From Streptomyces hundungensis (GTDB lineage Bacteria > Actinomycetota > Actinomycetes > Streptomycetales > Streptomycetaceae): a stretch of 64,000 nucleotides of DNA. The notes beneath the pieces are model-generated. The model had not been told where the DNA came from. It saw nothing but the letters and a program-made list of their open reading frames with translations, and did not search any database. How positions within the stretch are numbered: position 1 is the first letter of the stretch; every line of letters begins with the position of its first letter. The translations under genes were made by a program, and so were the position numbers. The DNA is taken from NCBI RefSeq assembly GCF_003627815.1, contig NZ_CP032698.1:620001-684000 (forward strand), written 5' to 3'. Positions 52,919-61,024 of this stretch are shown in pieces.

Positions 52919-53710
52919 TCAGATGCTGGCGAGGAACTCCTGTACCGCCCTGGCGTAGCCCTCGGGGTCGGCCTGCGGGACGAAGTGGTCGGTGTCCAGG
53001 GGGCGGTAGGTCGTGGCGGGGCGTGTGGAGCACATGGCCAGGGCCTGTTCGGCGGGCAGCACTTGGCTGCGCAGCCCGTGGATCACCAGGGCCGGGCAGT
53101 CCGTGGCAAGCCACTTGCTCCAGTGGTCGCCGTGGACCAGGTTCTCGGAGTCGACGGTGTCCCGCGGGTGGAAGGGCAGCCGCCAACCGGAGCCGTCGGG
53201 CAGGGGGCGCAGCAGGGGGCCGAGCGCGGCGGCCAGGGGCCCGCAGGCGGCGGCCAGCTCCTGGCGGGTGGCCGCGGTGTAGGGGAAGTCGAGGACGAAG
53301 GCGAGGGGGCTGTGGCCGTGGTCGGGCAGGTCCACCGCAGTGTCGACGATGATCAAGGACTCCACCAACTCCGTTCGCCTGACGGCGAGTTGAATGGCGT
53401 TGTACGCGCCGAGGGAGTGGCCCAGGAGGACCGTACGGTCGATGCCGAGGTGGTCTAGCAGGGCGAGGAGGTCGGCGACGTAACCGGCGCGGGTGTATTC
53501 GCGGGCGCGCTCCGAGTCGCCGTGGCCGCGCTGGTCGGGTGCGATCACCCGCCACTCGGGCCCGAGGGCGTCGGCGAGAGCGGTGAAGGACGCCCCTTCG
53601 GAGAGGTGGCCGTGCAGCGTCACCAGGGGGCGGCCGGTTCCGCCGAAGTCGAGGTACGACAGGGTGCGGCCATCGATGGTCAGGGCGGCGCGGGTCGGCT
53701 GAACGGGCAT
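52919..53710 (-). CDS. Alpha/beta hydrolase
   Basis: 263 residues from ATG 53710 with AAGGGAGA about 10 nt upstream; a TTG three codons earlier is a weaker start. Fold landmarks: DFGGTGRPLVTLHGHLSEG (oxyanion HG), VIAPDQRGHGDS, VLLGHSLGAYNAI (nucleophile Ser in GxSxG) and the final TDHFVPQADPEG (catalytic His). The acid would be the Asp before or in CPALVIHGLRSQ, where the usual GxxD Asp is not obvious (GLRSQ). The substrate is unknown. Confidence 0.9.
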   Translation of the reverse strand: MPVQPTRAALTIDGRTLSYLDFGGTGRPLVTLHGHLSEGASFTALADALGPEWRVIAPDQRGHGDSERAREYTRAGYVADLLALLDHLGIDRTVLLGHSLGAYNAIQLAVRRTELVESLIIVDTAVDLPDHGHSPLAFVLDFPYTAATRQELAAACGPLAAALGPLLRPLPDGSGWRLPFHPRDTVDSENLVHGDHWSKWLATDCPALVIHGLRSQVLPAEQALAMCSTRPATTYRPLDTDHFVPQADPEGYARAVQEFLASI

Positions 53711-53970
53711 GGCGGGCAAATCTCCCTTGGTTCGGCATGTCGTGGTGACGGTCCTTCCGCGAACGCCGTCCGGATCCGCACGCCCAATCGGCAGGGGGAG
53801 GCGGGATCAACCTCCTCGAGGAAAGCGACCGTCCGGCGCGGGCGGGGGGCGAAGATGCGCAGGCCCTCATTGAAGATCCGCGTGGGCGGCGAACAGCCCG
53901 TGATCCGCGTTCGCCTACACGCGCGGTTCCGCTCCCGGGATCAGGGCCGCCGTACGGCGAACGGCAATCG

Positions 53971-54999
53971 TCAGGGATGCAGTTCCAGGGTGATGTGCGG
54001 GGCCAGCGCGTGCAGGAAGTCGGGTGCGTCGAACATCTGGCCCGCGGAGGCGACGCCGACCGCGCGGGTGCGTCCGTCGAGGACGCGGTCGAGGGCCTCC
54101 ACCACGAGGGGGGCGGTGACGGCGTAGATGTCCTGGCCCCGTGCGACGGCCCGTCGCACGGTGTCGCCCGAGCGCACGACGGCGTCGATGAGGAACGTCT
54201 GGTCGGACCGGCCGCTCGCATCGGACGGGGCCGGCGCGGGCGTGTCGGGCGACACCACGTCGCGGGCCGCCTCGGCCGTCATGTACGTGGTCACGTCCGG
54301 GATGGACAAATGGGTGGGTATGGTCACCACGTCGGCCATGGTGAACTCCCCGATCACCTGTCGTGATCCCATCGGCTCGGGGAAGGACCATTCAAGGACG
54401 GGTGCGGCGTCGGTGCGTCGCTCCCACTGGCCGCCGGCGTAGCGAAGGCGGTGGTCGCCGCGCCGCTCCCGGGAGACCGCCCCGGACAGGCGCGTGCCGG
54501 CGGTGGGGTGCCAGTGGCTCAGCCCGTAGGCCACGTGCGCCGAGTCGGCCTCGGTCCAGTCGCCCATCGCCGCCGTGGCCAGCAGGTCGCCCAGGCCGCC
54601 GAAGAAGGCCATCGCCGGGACGACGAGCGCGCCCGCTTCCCGCGCCCGGTCGGCGAAGTGCGCGAAGGTGTCGAGGTTGGCCTCGATTTCGGCCGCGACG
54701 TCCAGGTACGCGATCCCGGCCCGCAGGGCGGCTTCGATGACGGGGGCCGTTGTGGACGCGAAAGGCCCGGCGCAGTTGATCACGGCAGACGTACCGGCCA
54801 GGGCACGGTCGAGCGAGGCCGGGTCGTCGGCCGACGCCACCCGGGCCTCCAGGCCGGCCTCGTGTGCCAGCGCCTTCAGCTTGTCGGCGTCACGGCCGCT
54901 CGGCACGGGAACGTATCCGCGCTGGAGCAGCTCCGCCACGACGAACCGTCCGGTGTGCCCATACGCGCCGAAAACCGCCACCTGCTGGCCCGAGTTCAT
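53971..54999 (-). CDS. Saccharopine dehydrogenase-like NAD(P)-binding protein (enoyl reductase type)
   Basis: 342 residues from ATG 54999 with AGGGAGC about 7 nt upstream. Rossmann fold: VAVFGAYGHTGRFVVAELLQRG (GxxGxxG), PSGRDADKL, then AVINCAGPFASTTAPVIEAALRAGIAYLDVAAE, the signature of the saccharopine-dehydrogenase/trans-acting enoyl reductase family. The C-terminus contains ARGQDIYAVTAPLVVEALDRVL. It is divergent from a GlxA-type AraC regulator, which likely controls it. Confidence 0.88.
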   Translation of the reverse strand: MNSGQQVAVFGAYGHTGRFVVAELLQRGYVPVPSGRDADKLKALAHEAGLEARVASADDPASLDRALAGTSAVINCAGPFASTTAPVIEAALRAGIAYLDVAAEIEANLDTFAHFADRAREAGALVVPAMAFFGGLGDLLATAAMGDWTEADSAHVAYGLSHWHPTAGTRLSGAVSRERRGDHRLRYAGGQWERRTDAAPVLEWSFPEPMGSRQVIGEFTMADVVTIPTHLSIPDVTTYMTAEAARDVVSPDTPAPAPSDASGRSDQTFLIDAVVRSGDTVRRAVARGQDIYAVTAPLVVEALDRVLDGRTRAVGVASAGQMFDAPDFLHALAPHITLELHP

Positions 55000-55121
55000 G
55001 AGTTGCTCCCTGCGATCCGGCTGATCCGCGGTTGCTCCGCTGTGATCCGTTGTGGACATCCTGTCGAGGAACAGCAGCCCTCAGGAGTGTCTGGAACGAC
55101 ACGCGTCATACACTTTCGGAC

Positions 55122-56129
55122 ATGCCCACCGTCGCACTGGCCGTCACCGACGGCATGCTGCCTTTCGAACTGTCCCTGGCGATCGAGGTGTTCGGCTCGG
55201 ACCTGACCCACGTCGTGGACCCCTGGTACGACTTCGCGCTGTGCGGACCGGGTGCCGTGCGGATCGACCGCTACCGCCTCGAAATGGACCACGGACTCGA
55301 CCACCTCGCACACGCCGACACCGTGATCGTCCCCGGCTGGGCCGACACCGATGTGGACCCGCCCGTGGAGCTCCTCGACGCGGTCCGCGCCGCCCATGCG
55401 GCGGGCGCACGCGTGGCCTCCCTGTGCACCGGGGCATTCGTCCTGGCCGCCGCCGGGCTGCTGGACGGCAAACGCGCCACCACGCACTGGGCGCACACCG
55501 AGGCACTCGCCCGACGCCATCCCCACATCACGGTGGACCCGGACGTCCTCTACGTCGACAACGGCGACGTGCTCACCTCCGCCGGCAAGGCCGCCGCCAT
55601 GGACCTGTGCCTGCACCTCGTTCGCCTCGACCACGGCTCGGCGAACGCCAACAAGATCGCCCGCCGCCTCGTCGTTCCGCCCCACCGGGACGGCGGGCAG
55701 GCCCAGTTCATCCGCACCCCGGTTCCCGACCCCGGCAACCACCCGCTCGCCGAGCTCCTGCCCTGGGTCCTGCAACGCCTGGACGAGCCGCTCACCGTGG
55801 AGGACCTGGCCCGCCAGGCACGGATGAGCTCACGCCACCTGGCCCGCCACTTCACCTCCCTCACCGGCACCACGCCGTTGCAGTGGCTCCACACCCAGCG
55901 CATCCGCCACGCCCAGGAACTCCTGGAGACCACGGACGACACGATCGACGCCATCGCCACGGCCACCGGCATGGGCACCTCCACCACCCTGCGCCGACAC
56001 TTCCACCGCACCGTCGGCGTGGCTCCGGACACCTACCGCCGCACCTTCCGCTCCCACATCGACCTACGGAATGCGCCGACGGGCCGAGACGACCGAAAGC
56101 CCGCCGCCCGCCACGCCGTCGCGAACTGA
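55122..56129 (+). CDS. GlxA-type AraC-family regulator (DJ-1/PfpI + HTH)
   Basis: 335 residues. The N-terminal DJ-1/PfpI-like domain includes AVTDGMLPFELSLAIEVFG and VASLCTGAFVLAAAGLLDGKRATTHWAHTEAL, with the nucleophile-elbow Cys. The C-terminal two-HTH AraC domain (~residues 220-318) shows LTVEDLARQARMSSRHLARHFTSLTGTTPLQWLHTQRIRHAQELLETTDDTIDAIATATGMGTSTTLRRHFHRTVGVAPDTYRRTF. The ATG at 55122 has only CGGA before it. Divergent from the enoyl-reductase-like gene. Confidence 0.93.
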   Translation: MPTVALAVTDGMLPFELSLAIEVFGSDLTHVVDPWYDFALCGPGAVRIDRYRLEMDHGLDHLAHADTVIVPGWADTDVDPPVELLDAVRAAHAAGARVASLCTGAFVLAAAGLLDGKRATTHWAHTEALARRHPHITVDPDVLYVDNGDVLTSAGKAAAMDLCLHLVRLDHGSANANKIARRLVVPPHRDGGQAQFIRTPVPDPGNHPLAELLPWVLQRLDEPLTVEDLARQARMSSRHLARHFTSLTGTTPLQWLHTQRIRHAQELLETTDDTIDAIATATGMGTSTTLRRHFHRTVGVAPDTYRRTFRSHIDLRNAPTGRDDRKPAARHAVAN

Positions 56130-56240
56130 CAAGGGACAGCGCAGAGTTGGGGCCGGCGAGCGGTCAGTCGGGGAGGCCGGAACCAGCCGATCACCCCCTG
56201 AGTACTCGACCAGAGGATCGCTGACTTCCGTGCGGCACCT

Positions 56241-56987
56241 TCACCGCAACCGTTCGGAAGGCGCATGGCGGCCTTCTCGGGAGCCCGTGTACGCCGTGGT
56301 CCGCAGGCGGGCGAAACGGGCGGTGGGCCGAAGATCCGGAAGGTGGTTTCGGTAGGGGTCGAACGCGATGGGCGTATCGTCCGCCGGTTCCCGTAGGGAC
56401 AGGATGCCGAACGTACGCCAGGCCCCGGAGAAGGGATCCTGGGCGCGGAGTTCGAACCGCAGGGTGAGGTGCGCGAGGGCTTGGGCGAAGCGGCTGGGTG
56501 TGGCCGGGACGGGAGGGGTGCCGCGTGCGGGGAAGGCGGCGATCACGCAGGTGCGGGTCCCGACTTCATAGCTGAGCAGCGTCGAGTACGGCCCGGAGGT
56601 CGCGCTCCACCGAGCGCGCGGGAGGTGCCGAGAGAGCCGGCCGCTTCCCGCTGTCGTCATCAGCAGGTCCAGGGGGTGGCCTTCGGCGTCCGTGGTCCGC
56701 AGCGCGATTCCGGCACCGTCGGGCAGCGCGTCGGGCAGTCCCAGGGCGCGGGACCAGCGGCCCGTCGCCGGGTAACTCCCTGGCGTATCAAGCCAGTTGA
56801 CACCCCAGAGCGGCCCCGGCTCTGGACGCATGACGAGCTCCGCGTCGAAGCGGGTCCCTCTCGTGTGGAGGGCGGGACCACGACGCGACGCCGCCACCCC
56901 TCTGGCCATCGCGCGAACCGCTCGGTCAGCCTTTCGCTGCTCCTGCGGACCCGCGCCGCCTCCGCGGTGTTCCTTCACCGGCCTCAA
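56241..56987 (-). CDS. Catalase-fold-like small protein of unknown activity
   Basis: 248 residues from a TTG with GAGGAGAAAGG directly upstream. The pattern follows a shortened catalase core: HTRGTRFDAELVM, TPGSYPATGRWSRALGLPDALPDGAGIALRTTDAEGHPLDLLMTT, GPYSTLLSYEVGTRTCVIAAFPA and IAFDPYRNHLPDLRPTARFARLRTTAYTGSREGRHA. I see the surface pattern of haem-binding catalase relatives, but the catalytic His-Asn pair is not evident. Streptomyces paralogues are often labelled phosphodiesterase. Treat activity as unknown. Monocistronic. Confidence 0.65.
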   Translation of the reverse strand: MRPVKEHRGGGAGPQEQRKADRAVRAMARGVAASRRGPALHTRGTRFDAELVMRPEPGPLWGVNWLDTPGSYPATGRWSRALGLPDALPDGAGIALRTTDAEGHPLDLLMTTAGSGRLSRHLPRARWSATSGPYSTLLSYEVGTRTCVIAAFPARGTPPVPATPSRFAQALAHLTLRFELRAQDPFSGAWRTFGILSLREPADDTPIAFDPYRNHLPDLRPTARFARLRTTAYTGSREGRHAPSERLR

Positions 56988-57114
56988 CCCTTTCTCCTCG
57001 GTACCCCGTACAAGTCAGTACCCCGTACGGGCCGGGACGGTCACGGGTGCACCCGCCGGAAGCACCCACTCCCCCGCTGTCTCGTCCCGCCGTGGCGGCA
57101 CCTTGCGTAAGGGT

Positions 57115-57543
57115 TCAGCCTTCCGGGTTGGCGAGGCGGCCGAGCAGGGTTACGGCGTCGCCGTGCGCCACGGGCTGGAAGAAGCGTGCGTCGACGCCCT
57201 CGACGGCCGCGATCGCGCGCGGGGCCAGTTCGGCTCCGGCGCTGGTGACGCGCAGCCGTTTGGCACGGGTGTCGCCGGGGTCGACCTCGCGCTCGATCAG
57301 CCCCTTGGTCTCCAGGGCGCGCAACACCTGCGAGGTCATCTTGACGTCGGTGCCGGCCTGACGGGCGAGGGTCAGCTGGTTGGGATGTTCGTCGTGGGTG
57401 TTCATCCACCAGGTGCAGGCGAGCAGAACGAACTGGACGTGGGTGAGGTTCAGGGGACCGAGAGCCGCGGCGATGTCGCGCTGCCAGCGCAGTGTGGCGT
57501 GCCAGAGCAGGAAGCCGGGGCTGTCGCCGGGTTTGAGGGTCAT
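57115..57543 (-). CDS. MarR-family regulator coupled to SRPBCC gene
   Basis: 142 residues. The ATG overlaps the upstream SRPBCC stop (ATGA). Winged helix: NLTHVQFVLLACTWWMNTHDEHPNQLTLARQAGTDVKMTSQVLRALETKGLIEREVDPGDTRAKRLRVTSAG, with a DTRAKR wing. It probably autoregulates the operon through the palindrome at 58002-58028. Confidence 0.92.
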   Translation of the reverse strand: MTLKPGDSPGFLLWHATLRWQRDIAAALGPLNLTHVQFVLLACTWWMNTHDEHPNQLTLARQAGTDVKMTSQVLRALETKGLIEREVDPGDTRAKRLRVTSAGAELAPRAIAAVEGVDARFFQPVAHGDAVTLLGRLANPEG

Positions 57544-57959
57544 CGGGCCTGCGCCAGCTGGACGAGGGCGGCCATGGTGTCCGGCCAGTCCCCGGTGATG
57601 GCCGGGCCGATCTGCGGGCCGACCTCGTCGGCCCCGGTCCCGGTGATCTCCATCCGGTACGTCACCTGAGTGCGCAGGCTCTCGCCCTGGTCGAGCCGAT
57701 GGGTGGTGCGCAGGAGCAGCCCGTCGAAACGTGCCTCGTCCACGAACAGTTCGTTCACAGCCGTCTCGGCAACGAGCAAGTGCACCGGGTCGTCCCCGGC
57801 CGGCGTCATGACGATCTCGGCGCCCGCCTCGAAGGGGCCACTGATCCGGATGTTCGCGATGTCCGCGTTCCAGTCGCCCCAGTTCGGCACATCGGCCCAC
57901 AGGCCCCAGATCGCCTCGGGCGCGGCGTCGGTCTCGATGCTGTGCTCATACGTCCACAT
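57540..57959 (-). CDS. SRPBCC (START/polyketide cyclase-like) family protein
   Basis: 139 residues from ATG 57959 with AGGAAGAG about 9 nt upstream. SRPBCC fold: YEHSIETDAAPEAIWGLWADVPNWGDWNADIANIRISGPFEAGAEIVMTPAG at the start, a central beta-sheet and the long C-terminal helix (PAITGDWPDTMAALVQLAQA). These form a hydrophobic pocket that binds lipids or aromatics. Co-translated with a MarR regulator, so it may bind the same ligand (inference). Confidence 0.9.
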   Translation of the reverse strand: MWTYEHSIETDAAPEAIWGLWADVPNWGDWNADIANIRISGPFEAGAEIVMTPAGDDPVHLLVAETAVNELFVDEARFDGLLLRTTHRLDQGESLRTQVTYRMEITGTGADEVGPQIGPAITGDWPDTMAALVQLAQAR

Positions 57960-58001
57960 GAGTACGTCACTCTTCCTGGTTCGGACGGGTTGGATATTTC
58001 G

Positions 58002-58028
58002 TCTTCGGACAGATTATCTGTGCGAAGA
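58002..58028. promoter_or_regulatory. 27-bp near-perfect palindrome, MarR operator
   Basis: TCTTCG (58002-58007) ... CGAAGA (58023-58028) and the inner ACAGAT (58009-58014) / ATCTGT (58016-58021) are exact inverted copies about a central T. Only one position per arm fails to pair. It is 43 bp upstream of the SRPBCC start, and an extra ATCTGTC half-site follows at about 58031. Confidence 0.88.
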
Positions 58029-58275
58029 ATATCTGTCGACACGTTCTCTGCTTCCGCGCCCTACCTGCACCTTCGGCCGTCTGCACCGGCGGGCAGGGCA
58101 GGCAGGGGCGGGCAGGGGCGCCCAAAAATAGGCGCCGATTCCGAACGCCCTCTCGGATCCGCTCATGAGCGCAGGCCTGCGTGCGCGTATCCGCCCGCTC
58201 CCGTCGGAGGCGTCACCCCCTCGGGCCTCGGGACGCCGGCCCCTCACTCTGGGGCCTGCGCCCGCCTGGAGCGCA

Positions 58276-59256
58276 TCAGTCGACGATCACCACCATCTTG
58301 CCCAGCGCCTCCCCCGCCTCCATGACCCGGTGGGCTTCGACGATCTCGTGGAAGCGGAAGACGCGGACGGGCCGAGCGGACACGGCTCCTGATTCGACCT
58401 TGGCGTAGATCGCGTCCAGAGGTACGTCGGTGAGCGGGAACTCGGGGCTGCCCAGGACGAACGCGCTGCCGAAGAAGCTGAGCTGCACGCCGGTGGGGAG
58501 GTCGGCGATCGGGTTGAAGTCCCGTACGGGTTCGAAGCCGCCGAGGAAGCCGAGTTGGCACACCCGGCCGCGGGGGCGGACCGAGGCCAGGGAGTCGCGC
58601 AGGACGTTGTTGCCGACGAGGTCGAACACCGCGTCGACGGCGTGGTCGCCGCTACGGACCTGGGCGGCCAGGTCGCCGTCGTCGATGAGGACGCGCTCGG
58701 CGCCCAGTTCCTTCAGGAGCGGCGCGTGTGCGGGGTTGCGGGTGGTGGCCAGCACGCTCGCGCCGTGGTCGACGGCGAGGTTGACGGCGGCCTGGCCGAG
58801 GGAGGACGTCGCGCCCCGGACCAGGACCCGCTCTCCGCGGCGCAGGCCGAGGTTGCCGAACAATCCGTGCCACGCCGTCGCGTAGACCTCGGGCACGGCC
58901 GCCAACTCGGGCCAATCCAATGGTGAGTTCACCGTCACCACATTGGTGGCCGGTACGGTGACGAGCTCGGCGTAGCTGCCGTTTCGGGTGCGTCCCATAC
59001 CACCGAGGATCGCCACCACCCTTGTGCCGGGGGCGAGTTGACCCGAGGGGTCGGACTCGACCCATCCGGCGCACTCGATCCCCGGGACGGCCGCGACCTC
59101 ACCCCAGGCGCCTGCGCGCATGTACACCTCGGCGTGGTTGAGGCCGAAGGCCTTCACCCGGATCAGCACCTCACCGGGCGCGGGGACGGGGTCGGGCAGC
59201 TCGGTGATGTGCAGTGCCTCGGGGGCGCCGTAGGCGGAGATGACTATGGCCTTCAT
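58276..59256 (-). CDS. Zinc-independent quinone oxidoreductase / alcohol dehydrogenase-like (MDR)
   Basis: 326 residues from MKAIVISAYGAPEAL (ATG 59256). An ATG at 59271 adds five residues and lies right next to the operator; neither has a strong RBS. MDR fold: LIRVKAFGLNHAEVYMRAG (no zinc-ligand Cys), PGIECAGWVE, ERVLVRGATSSLGQAAVNLAVDHGASVLATTRNP (NADPH site, AxxSxxG) and AVFDLVGNNVLRDSLASVRPRGRVCQLGFLGG. The lack of Zn ligands indicates a quinone-oxidoreductase-type enzyme. Downstream of a TetR gene on the same strand. Confidence 0.9.
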   Translation of the reverse strand: MKAIVISAYGAPEALHITELPDPVPAPGEVLIRVKAFGLNHAEVYMRAGAWGEVAAVPGIECAGWVESDPSGQLAPGTRVVAILGGMGRTRNGSYAELVTVPATNVVTVNSPLDWPELAAVPEVYATAWHGLFGNLGLRRGERVLVRGATSSLGQAAVNLAVDHGASVLATTRNPAHAPLLKELGAERVLIDDGDLAAQVRSGDHAVDAVFDLVGNNVLRDSLASVRPRGRVCQLGFLGGFEPVRDFNPIADLPTGVQLSFFGSAFVLGSPEFPLTDVPLDAIYAKVESGAVSARPVRVFRFHEIVEAHRVMEAGEALGKMVVIVD

Positions 59257-59273
59257 GGCTGTGAGGTCCATTC

Positions 59274-59289
59274 TTGAATAGGCGTTCAA
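59274..59289. promoter_or_regulatory. TetR operator in front of the oxidoreductase
   Basis: TTGAA-TAGGCG-TTCAA, exact 5-bp arms. A related half-site (CATTCAAG) recurs at about 59953-59960 upstream of the TetR gene, joined to a TGAG-CA-CTCA dyad (59946-59955), suggesting autoregulation plus control of the reductase. Confidence 0.65.
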
Positions 59290-59346
59290 TTACTGGGCCG
59301 AAAAACGAGCCACCGGCATGACATGCGGTGGCCCGAGGGGAGACGG

Positions 59347-59931
59347 TCAGGCGAGGACGGCGAAGGCGGTGTCGACGATGGCGCGCAGCACCGTCTCGTC
59401 AGGGTTGGCTTTGCCCACGACCATTAGGCCCTGGCACGTCGCGACCAAGAGCTTGGCGTTGGCCACCGGATCCACCGACACGCGGACTTCCCCGGTGTCG
59501 CGAGCGTTGCGCAGGGCGGTGGCCATGCACTGTTCCAGGCGGGCCAGGTGACCCCGTACGACAGCGGCGGCCTCGTCGTCCTCGGCCGCGTTCTCGATCG
59601 CGGTGTTGACCAGCAGGCACCCCTGACGGCCCTCCGGACTGAGCAGGTCGCTCACCAGCCCGTCGAAGTAGCCGCGCAGCGCGTCCATCGAGGCGCCGGG
59701 CGCCGTCAACTCGCCCAGCTTCCGCGGGACGACCAACGTGGAATAGCGCTCCAGCGACTTCAGGAACAGCGTGCGCTTTCCGCCGGGGAACGCGCCGTAG
59801 AGACTGCCGGGCTTCACCCCGGTCGCCCGTACGAGATCCTCGATGGAGGTGGCCCGATAGCCCTGCTGCCAGAACCGCAGCATGGCCTGGTCCAGTACGG
59901 CGTCAGGTTCGAACTCGCGCGGTCGGGGCAT
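59347..59931 (-). CDS. TetR-family repressor
   Basis: 194 residues from MPRPREFEPDAVL (ATG 59931; upstream ATG at 59946 also possible). HTH: DAVLDQAMLRFWQQGYRATSIEDLVRATGVKPGSLYGAFPGGKRTLFLKSLE (~residues 10-60). The C-terminal ligand domain resembles TetR_C_16/AcuR type (GCLLVNTAIENAAEDDEAAAVVRGHLARLE). It is upstream of, and co-directional with, the oxidoreductase. It probably senses an electrophile or aldehyde handled by that enzyme (inference). Confidence 0.9.
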   Translation of the reverse strand: MPRPREFEPDAVLDQAMLRFWQQGYRATSIEDLVRATGVKPGSLYGAFPGGKRTLFLKSLERYSTLVVPRKLGELTAPGASMDALRGYFDGLVSDLLSPEGRQGCLLVNTAIENAAEDDEAAAVVRGHLARLEQCMATALRNARDTGEVRVSVDPVANAKLLVATCQGLMVVGKANPDETVLRAIVDTAFAVLA

Positions 59932-59973
59932 GACACGAAAATACATGAGCACTCATTCAAGAACAAGCCCGGG

Positions 59974-60834
59974 CTAGCGCGGATCGCCCGCAGAGCGGTC
60001 GTGTGCCGGGCCGGCGGACTCGGTGAGTGAGAGCGCGGCGAGGAGACGCAGTTTCTCGTCGCTGTCACTGTCCTTGTCGGGGTAGTACAGGACCAGGATG
60101 ACGTCGTCGATGGTGAGTTTGTCGCGGTGGAGGCGCAGTTCACCGACGACGGGGTGGTTGATCGTGGTCGTGCCTCCGTCGAGACCGCGGACGTCGTGGC
60201 GGGCCCACAGGCTCCGGAACCGCTCGCTGGACAGCGCGAGTTCTCCGACGAGTTCCACGAACCGGGGGTTGTCGATGTCGTCCCCGATGGTGGTGCGCAG
60301 GGCGGCGACGAAATCGGCGGTGGCCTTCAACCAGTCCTGCTGGAAGGCCTGTTCCTCGGGGTCGAGGAGGAGAGAACGCAGCCGGTTCTGGCCTGGCCGC
60401 AGACGGGGGGAGAGCGCGACGGCCATGGGGTTGGAGGCCAGGACGTCGAACGCCCGCCCTTCGACGAACGCGGGGATCTGAAGGTGGGCTAGCAGTTCGT
60501 GCACCCGTGCCGGTACGTGTTCGGGCCGCTTGCGACGCGGAGCCCTCGGGCGTGCTGCCACGAGGCCGAGCAAATAGGCCCGTTCGATGTCGTCGAGGTG
60601 CAGGACGCGCGCGAGCGATTCGAGAACCTGCGGTGAGGGGTTCTTGTCGCGGCCCCGTTCCAGCCGCAGGTAGTAGTCGGGGCTGATTCCGGCGAGCAGG
60701 GCGACCTCCTCACGGCGCAGGCCCGGCACACGGCGGTGGCCGCCGGGCGGTAGTCCTGCCTGCGCCGGGGAGACCAGCTGCCGTCGAGCGCGCAGGTAGC
60801 TGCCGAGCCGGTTACCGGATCCCTCATCCTTCAT
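59974..60834 (-). CDS. XRE-family regulator with MmyB-like ligand domain
   Basis: 286 residues. N-terminal HTH (GSYLRARRQLVSPAQAGLPPGGHRRVPGLRREEVALLAGISPDYYLRLERGRDKNPSPQVLESLARVLHLDDIERAYLLGL) is the hallmark of the MmyB/BldD-like actinobacterial family. The rest is the MmyB PAS-like ligand domain (ASNPMAVALSPRLRPGQNRLRSLLLDPEEQAF...). Divergent from an SDR gene, its usual target in this arrangement. The region before ATG 60834 is a palindrome. Confidence 0.93.
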   Translation of the reverse strand: MKDEGSGNRLGSYLRARRQLVSPAQAGLPPGGHRRVPGLRREEVALLAGISPDYYLRLERGRDKNPSPQVLESLARVLHLDDIERAYLLGLVAARPRAPRRKRPEHVPARVHELLAHLQIPAFVEGRAFDVLASNPMAVALSPRLRPGQNRLRSLLLDPEEQAFQQDWLKATADFVAALRTTIGDDIDNPRFVELVGELALSSERFRSLWARHDVRGLDGGTTTINHPVVGELRLHRDKLTIDDVILVLYYPDKDSDSDEKLRLLAALSLTESAGPAHDRSAGDPR

Positions 60835-60839
60835 ATCGA

Positions 60840-60854
60840 CACCGTAATGCGGTG
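60840..60854. promoter_or_regulatory. XRE operator candidate
   Basis: CACCG-TAATG-CGGTG, exact 5-bp arms, starting 6 bp upstream of the XRE start codon and inside the divergent promoter region shared with the SDR gene. Confidence 0.6.
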
Positions 60855-61024
60855 CACGTGACTCAGCGGGGGCCCTGGCAGGACCAGGGAAGACGGGGGT
60901 ACTGCCGCGCCCGGGTGGATGCCGTCAAGACTGCGACAGCACCGTCTCCCAAGAGACGGAGAGCATCACTGTCTGCGCCGTGGGCCTGAACGCCGTCGGC
61001 GCCCTGGACTGAAGGGAAGATCGC

